From Anianabacter salinae (GTDB lineage Bacteria; Pseudomonadota; Alphaproteobacteria; Rhodobacterales; Rhodobacteraceae): a stretch of DNA of 64,000 nt. The stretch spans positions 868,001 through 932,000 of the forward strand of contig NZ_JAHQZS010000001.1 in assembly GCF_019061145.1 (NCBI RefSeq), read 5' to 3'. Numbering within the stretch: the first letter of the stretch is position 1; each line of letters begins with the position of its first letter. Below, piece after piece: positions 60,750 to 64,000 of the stretch. The position numbers were made by a program, and so were the translations under genes. The notes under the pieces were generated by a model, which was given only the letters and a program-made list of their open reading frames with translations, searched no databases and was not told the origin of the DNA.

Positions 60750-61190
60750 ATGGCCGACGTGCAGATCGACGCAAGTCTTCCGATGACCGAGGTCGCGGCG
60801 ATCCTCGCCGCGCTGCCGGTGGTGGCGAATGCCGACCACGCCCCGCTGGAAGGCGGCGAGGACCCGGCCTTTGGCACCGTGCGCTGGCGGACGCTGTTCT
60901 CGGCCGACCGCACCGCGACTTCGGGCATGGTCATGGGCATCGCAGAGTTCGGCGCGCAGGGGACTCTGCTGCCGCACAGGCACGAACCCGCCGAGATGTA
61001 TTTCGCGCTGGCGGGGGCGGGCGTGGTGACGATAGACGGCGTTCCGCACGAGTTCAGCGCAGGCAATGCGCTGTTCATCCCCGCCGATGCCGAACACAGC
61101 GTGCTGGCCGGGCCCGAGGGGCTGCGGTTCCTATATGTCTTTCCGCGCGATGCGTTTTCCGACGTGGTCTACCGCTTCTCCCCTGCGTAG
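60750..61190 (+). CDS. Cupin-domain protein, DMSP-lyase-like motif order
   Basis: This 146-residue cupin carries metal ligands in the order H76-x-H78-x3-E82-x-Y84 ([19 protein letters not shown]) and H116 ([12 protein letters not shown]). This spacing is the one in cupin DMSP lyases DddW/DddQ but is also used by many other cupins. The ATG at 60750 has GGAG 9-13 nt upstream; 60735 is an alternative. An MFS transporter follows 66 nt downstream. DMSP cleavage is only a possibility. Confidence 0.8.
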   Translation: MADVQIDASLPMTEVAAILAALPVVANADHAPLEGGEDPAFGTVRWRTLFSADRTATSGMVMGIAEFGAQGTLLPHRHEPAEMYFALAGAGVVTIDGVPHEFSAGNALFIPADAEHSVLAGPEGLRFLYVFPRDAFSDVVYRFSPA

Positions 61191-61256
61191 GCGCACAGAC
61201 GGGATCTGCGCCAAGGCCCTCGCCAAGACCGGCGCCGAGGCGTATTGGCTTTGCAC

Positions 61257-62495
61257 ATGGCGACGATGACCCTCGATCAGGCCAAGGCCCTGCCGCGCTG
61301 GCGCAGGCCCGAGGCGCTCTTGTTTCTCATGGCCTTCGCCATGCCCATCGCCTTTGCGACGTGGTCGGCGCTTCTGAACAACTTCGTCATCGAGGCGGCG
61401 AACTTCACCGGGGTAGAGATCGGCTGGCTCCACACGGTGCGCGAGATCCCCGGCTTTCTGGCCATCGGCGTGATCGCGATCATTATTTTCATGCGCGAAC
61501 AGACGCTTGCGCTGGCTTCGCTGCTGCTGTTGGGGGCCGCCTCTGCGATCACCGCGTGGTTCCCGACGCTGGGCGGGATGCTGATCGTGACGTTTTTCGC
61601 CTCGGTCGGGTTTCACTACTACGAGACGGTGAACCAGTCGCTGCAACTGCAATGGATCGACAAGGCCCGCGCGCCGCAGACACTGGGATGGATCGTGGCC
61701 GTGGGGTCGGCGGCGTCGCTGGTGTCCTACGGCCTGCTGGTGGTGACATGGCGGGCGTTCGATCTGAGCTACAACTTCGTCTACCTCACGTCGGGGGGGA
61801 TCACGGCGGCGATCGCGGTGTTCTGCGCCTTTGCCTATCCGCAGTTCGAGTCCCCCAATCCGCAGCTCAAGAAGATGGTGCTGCGCCGCCGCTACTGGCT
61901 GTATTATGCGCTGCAGTTCATGTCGGGCGCGCGGCGGCAGATCTTCGTCGTCTTCGCGGCCTTCATGATGGTCGAGCGCTTCGGCTTCGAGGTGCACGAG
62001 GTCACGGCGCTGTTCCTGATAAACTTCGTCGCCAACATGCTGTTCGCCCCGTTCATGGGCCATGCCGTGGCGCGGTTCGGAGAACGGCGGGCGCTGGCGT
62101 TCGAATACATCGGGCTGATGGCCATCTTCCTGGCCTATGGCGGGATCTACTGGTTCGGCTGGGGCGTGGTGCTTGCGGCGGTGCTGTATGTGCTGGACCA
62201 TCTGTTCTTTGCGCTCGCCTTCGCGCTCAAGACCTATTTCCAGAAGATCGCCGATCCGGGCGACATCGCTCCGACCGCCGCCGTCGCCTTCACGATCAAC
62301 CATATCGCAGCGGTGTTTCTGCCGGCGTTCCTGGGCTACCTGTGGATCACCTCGCCAAGCGGGGTGTTCGTGCTGGCGGCCGCGATGGCCTTCACGTCGC
62401 TGATGCTGGCGCTGTGCATCCCGCGCCATCCCGAACCCGGTCACGAGACGGTGTTCGCCCGCCTGAAAGCTGCAACACCGTCCCCGGCAGAGTAG
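61257..62495 (+). CDS. Major facilitator superfamily transporter
   Basis: This 412-residue protein has 12 likely membrane helices, beginning [19 protein letters not shown] and including [20 protein letters not shown], then [19 protein letters not shown] near the end; the cytoplasmic middle loop is around [19 protein letters not shown]. The A-loop-type motif [19 protein letters not shown] is MFS-like. Substrate unknown; the adjacent cupin suggests a shared pathway. The start is ATG 61257; a TTG at 61245 is less likely. Confidence 0.87.
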   Translation: MATMTLDQAKALPRWRRPEALLFLMAFAMPIAFATWSALLNNFVIEAANFTGVEIGWLHTVREIPGFLAIGVIAIIIFMREQTLALASLLLLGAASAITAWFPTLGGMLIVTFFASVGFHYYETVNQSLQLQWIDKARAPQTLGWIVAVGSAASLVSYGLLVVTWRAFDLSYNFVYLTSGGITAAIAVFCAFAYPQFESPNPQLKKMVLRRRYWLYYALQFMSGARRQIFVVFAAFMMVERFGFEVHEVTALFLINFVANMLFAPFMGHAVARFGERRALAFEYIGLMAIFLAYGGIYWFGWGVVLAAVLYVLDHLFFALAFALKTYFQKIADPGDIAPTAAVAFTINHIAAVFLPAFLGYLWITSPSGVFVLAAAMAFTSLMLALCIPRHPEPGHETVFARLKAATPSPAE

Positions 62496-62548
62496 AAGCC
62501 GGACGGCCGCGCGCCTATATCCCGTGCAAGCCGAAAAGGAGGACCGAG

Positions 62549-63205
62549 ATGTTCCTGTTCCAGAAGAAGAAGATGGAAATGGTGCCGAAGGCCGACGCGC
62601 TGCCGGGCCGCGATGCGCCGATCGAGACCGCCGAGTATCACTTCGTCAACGACCGCCCGCTGAAATCGCCGGTGCCCGAAGGCATGGCCGAGGCGATCTT
62701 TGGCATGGGCTGTTTCTGGGGGGTCGAGCGGATGTTCTGGAAGCTGGACGGTGTCTGGCTGACCATGGTGGGCTATGCCGCAGGGCACACCCCGAACCCG
62801 ACCTATGACGAGGTCTGCACCGGCAAGACCGGCCATAACGAGGTGGTGCGGGTGATCTATGACCCGTCGGTGATTTCTTACGAAGACCTGCTGCGCGTGT
62901 TCTGGGAAGGGCATGACCCGACCCAAGGGATGCGGCAGGGCAACGATGCGGGCACGCAGTATCGCTCGGGCATCTACTATTACTCCGAGGCGCAGAAGGA
63001 TGCGGCAGAGCGCATGAAACGCGACTTCGCGCCGAAGCTGAAGGAGGCGGGCTTTGGCGAGATCACGACCGAGATCAAACCTGCACCGGTGTTCTACTAC
63101 GCCGAGCCCTACCACCAGCAATACCTTGCCAAGAACCCGGCGGGCTATTGCGGCATCGGCGGCACGGGCGTGAGTTGCCCGATCGGAACCGGCGCGGCAG
63201 TCTGA
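62549..63205 (+). CDS. msrA: Peptide-methionine (S)-S-oxide reductase
   Basis: MsrA repairs methionine-S-sulfoxide. The 218-residue protein has the catalytic cysteine C55 in [18 protein letters not shown] and the resolving-region [18 protein letters not shown] at the C terminus. No signal peptide is obvious, so it is probably cytoplasmic, in contrast to the Tat-exported MsrB at 34843-35331. AAGGAGG precedes the ATG at 62549. A strong terminator follows. Confidence 0.95.
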   Translation: MFLFQKKKMEMVPKADALPGRDAPIETAEYHFVNDRPLKSPVPEGMAEAIFGMGCFWGVERMFWKLDGVWLTMVGYAAGHTPNPTYDEVCTGKTGHNEVVRVIYDPSVISYEDLLRVFWEGHDPTQGMRQGNDAGTQYRSGIYYYSEAQKDAAERMKRDFAPKLKEAGFGEITTEIKPAPVFYYAEPYHQQYLAKNPAGYCGIGGTGVSCPIGTGAAV

Positions 63206-63225
63206 CAGCGCCGATCAGAGGATAG

Positions 63226-63260
63226 AAAAGACCCCGGTGCGCGCCGGGGTCTTTTGTTTT
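63226..63260. terminator. Bidirectional Rho-independent terminator
   Basis: AAAAGACCCCGG (63226-63237) pairs perfectly with CCGGGGTCTTTT (63244-63255) around TGCGCG, followed by GTTTTT. The A-run on the left serves the convergent cupin gene. Confidence 0.95.
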
Positions 63261-63270
63261 TCAGGTCGCT

Positions 63271-63690
63271 TCACTCGGGAAAGATGGCATCCCGTTCGCC
63301 GTCGAAGTCCAGAAGCCCGATGCACGGCACGTCGCCGTCGCACCGGTCGGCATGAAACACGCCGCCCTCGACAAGGGCATAGTCGCCGACCGTGGTTGCG
63401 GTTTCCGATCCGTCCTCGTGGATGTGCACCCATGTCCCCTGAACGGTCATGCCCCAGTAGTCGTTGGTGTGCGCGTGGCTGGGCAAGGCCGCCCCCGGCT
63501 CCATACGGATCAGCCAGATGTCGTCGCCCGCCTCTAGGTCGCCCCAGCCGAGGGCAAGCTGGATGCCGGGAACGACGTCCTGCCACGCGATGTCGTCTGC
63601 CATGACGATATGCTCGTCGGCGTGGGTGTCAGCGAAAGCCGAGGTCGCGATGACGGCGGTGGTGGCTGCGGCGAACAATGTCTTCAACAT
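63271..63690 (-). CDS. Secreted cupin protein
   Basis: This 139-residue protein starts at 63690 with a signal peptide (MLKTLFAAATTAVIATSAFA). The cupin core shows HxH in LPSHAHTNDYWGMTVQGTW and further residues in VEGGVFHADRCDGDVPC, so a metal may be bound in the periplasm. Its promoter region is shared with the divergent TetR gene. Function unknown. Confidence 0.85.
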   Translation of the reverse strand: MLKTLFAAATTAVIATSAFADTHADEHIVMADDIAWQDVVPGIQLALGWGDLEAGDDIWLIRMEPGAALPSHAHTNDYWGMTVQGTWVHIHEDGSETATTVGDYALVEGGVFHADRCDGDVPCIGLLDFDGERDAIFPE

Positions 63691-63716
63691 GGTGTTTCTC
63701 CGGTTTGCATTTTTTG

Positions 63717-63774
63717 ATACCGATTGGTACGAATAAACGAAACCGACTGTCAATAATAAAATACCATGTGGTAT
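63717..63774. promoter_or_regulatory. Two TetR-type operators and the cupin promoter
   Basis: ATACC-GATT-GGTAC (63717-63730, one mismatch) and ATACCA-TG-TGGTAT (63761-63774, perfect) share the ATACC/GGTAT half-site. On the minus strand TTGACA (63753-63748) and TACCAA (63729-63724), 18 bp apart, form a candidate promoter for the secreted cupin; operator 1 overlaps its -10. TATAAT (63772-63777) lies directly before the TetR ATG and could serve a leaderless transcript. Confidence 0.75.
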
Positions 63775-63778
63775 AATA

Positions 63779-64000
63779 ATGGCTGACGATCCCTCCCGGC
63801 CCGGTCGCGGGCGCCCCCGGACGATGAAACGCGCCGACGTTCTCGACGTGGCGATGCACGCCTACTGGGAAGAGGGGCCTGACGCCGTGTCGCTCAATGC
63901 GATCTGCCAGAAGGCGGAAGTGTCCAAGCCGTCGGTCTACCGCGAGTTCGGCAACGAGGACGGTCTGACCTGCGCCGTGCTGGAAACCTATACCGAGGTC
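63779..64000 (+). CDS. TetR-family regulator, N-terminal part
   Basis: The window ends after 74 residues. The helix-turn-helix domain reads RADVLDVAMHAYWEEGPDAV, then LNAICQKAEVSKPSVYREFG and EDGLTCAVLETYTEV; the GRGRPRTM tail before it is typical of TetR proteins. The ligand domain lies outside the window. It probably represses itself and the divergent secreted cupin through the two ATACC/GGTAT sites. The ATG at 63779 is preferred; 63824 is in frame. Confidence 0.85.
   Translation, partial: MADDPSRPGRGRPRTMKRADVLDVAMHAYWEEGPDAVSLNAICQKAEVSKPSVYREFGNEDGLTCAVLETYTEV

Noticed and set aside
60695-63205. 836-codon frame merging cupin, MFS and MsrA regions
   Set aside because: Only the last 218 codons match MsrA; the rest is a shifted frame over the cupin and MFS genes.

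Overview
The window is a GC-rich chromosomal segment from an alphaproteobacterium, most likely a member of the Rhodobacteraceae (Roseobacter group). This rests on gene content and style: a Cys-poor DksA, a phosphatidylcholine synthase, the aerobic cobaltochelatase subunits CobS and CobT, a DUF2927 lipoprotein, a non-pyrrolysine MttB-family protein, a CioAB-type cytochrome bd with a DUF2474 small subunit, and dense 4-nt start/stop overlaps. I see no rRNA, tRNA, prophage, transposase or CRISPR array.

Layout. 1-1.3 kb: the tail of a PIN-domain gene, then a conspicuously AT-rich patch with two unrecognised membrane or exported proteins. 1.3-5 kb: a 2-oxoglutarate oxygenase, tpiA, an FAD monooxygenase and dksA with a clear terminator. 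5-13.2 kb: a rightward block with an exported VHL-beta-like protein, a MoxR ATPase and its VWA (CoxE-like) partner separated by three genes, a DedA protein, a P450 and an M48 protease. 13.2-19 kb: divergent cobS/cobT for the cobalamin lower loop, a Kef-type K+ antiporter, and an Lrp regulator divergent from hpd. 19-28.8 kb: an 899-residue protein with GspL/PilM-like and PilP/GspC-like ends, a SIMPL protein, a lipoprotein with a possible Cys-His-Asp triad, metY, an FAD-linked dehydrogenase and a ClC antiporter. 28.8-32.7 kb: cobaltochelatase cobT and cobS, with an FMN reductase between them on the opposite strand.

32.8-38 kb: an ECF sigma/anti-sigma pair, a fasciclin protein, Tat-exported MsrB and cydABX. 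38-49 kb: a DadA-like oxidase, a J-domain protein, an MttB-family methyltransferase, an H-NOX-like/diguanylate cyclase pair, a yghU-DUF3253-ogt operon and ileS. 49-56.6 kb: a truncated haemoglobin, a ycjX-GNAT-ycjF operon, truA, pcs, xerC, DUF484 and fsa. 56.6-59.5 kb: a Phd/VapC toxin-antitoxin pair with a visible promoter and operators, translationally coupled to priA. 59.5-64 kb: a YeeE transporter, a cupin and MFS pair, msrA, and a secreted cupin divergent from a TetR gene with two operators.

Most genes are housekeeping or metabolic. The points most worth a second look are the H-NOX-like protein that appears to lack the heme ligand, priA translated from the end of a toxin-antitoxin operon, the 899-residue secretion-like hybrid, the exported VHL-like protein, the sigma/anti-sigma/fasciclin unit with phased repeats, and a composite hairpin-plus-tail intergenic repeat. 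All assignments come from reading motifs by eye; no searches were run.
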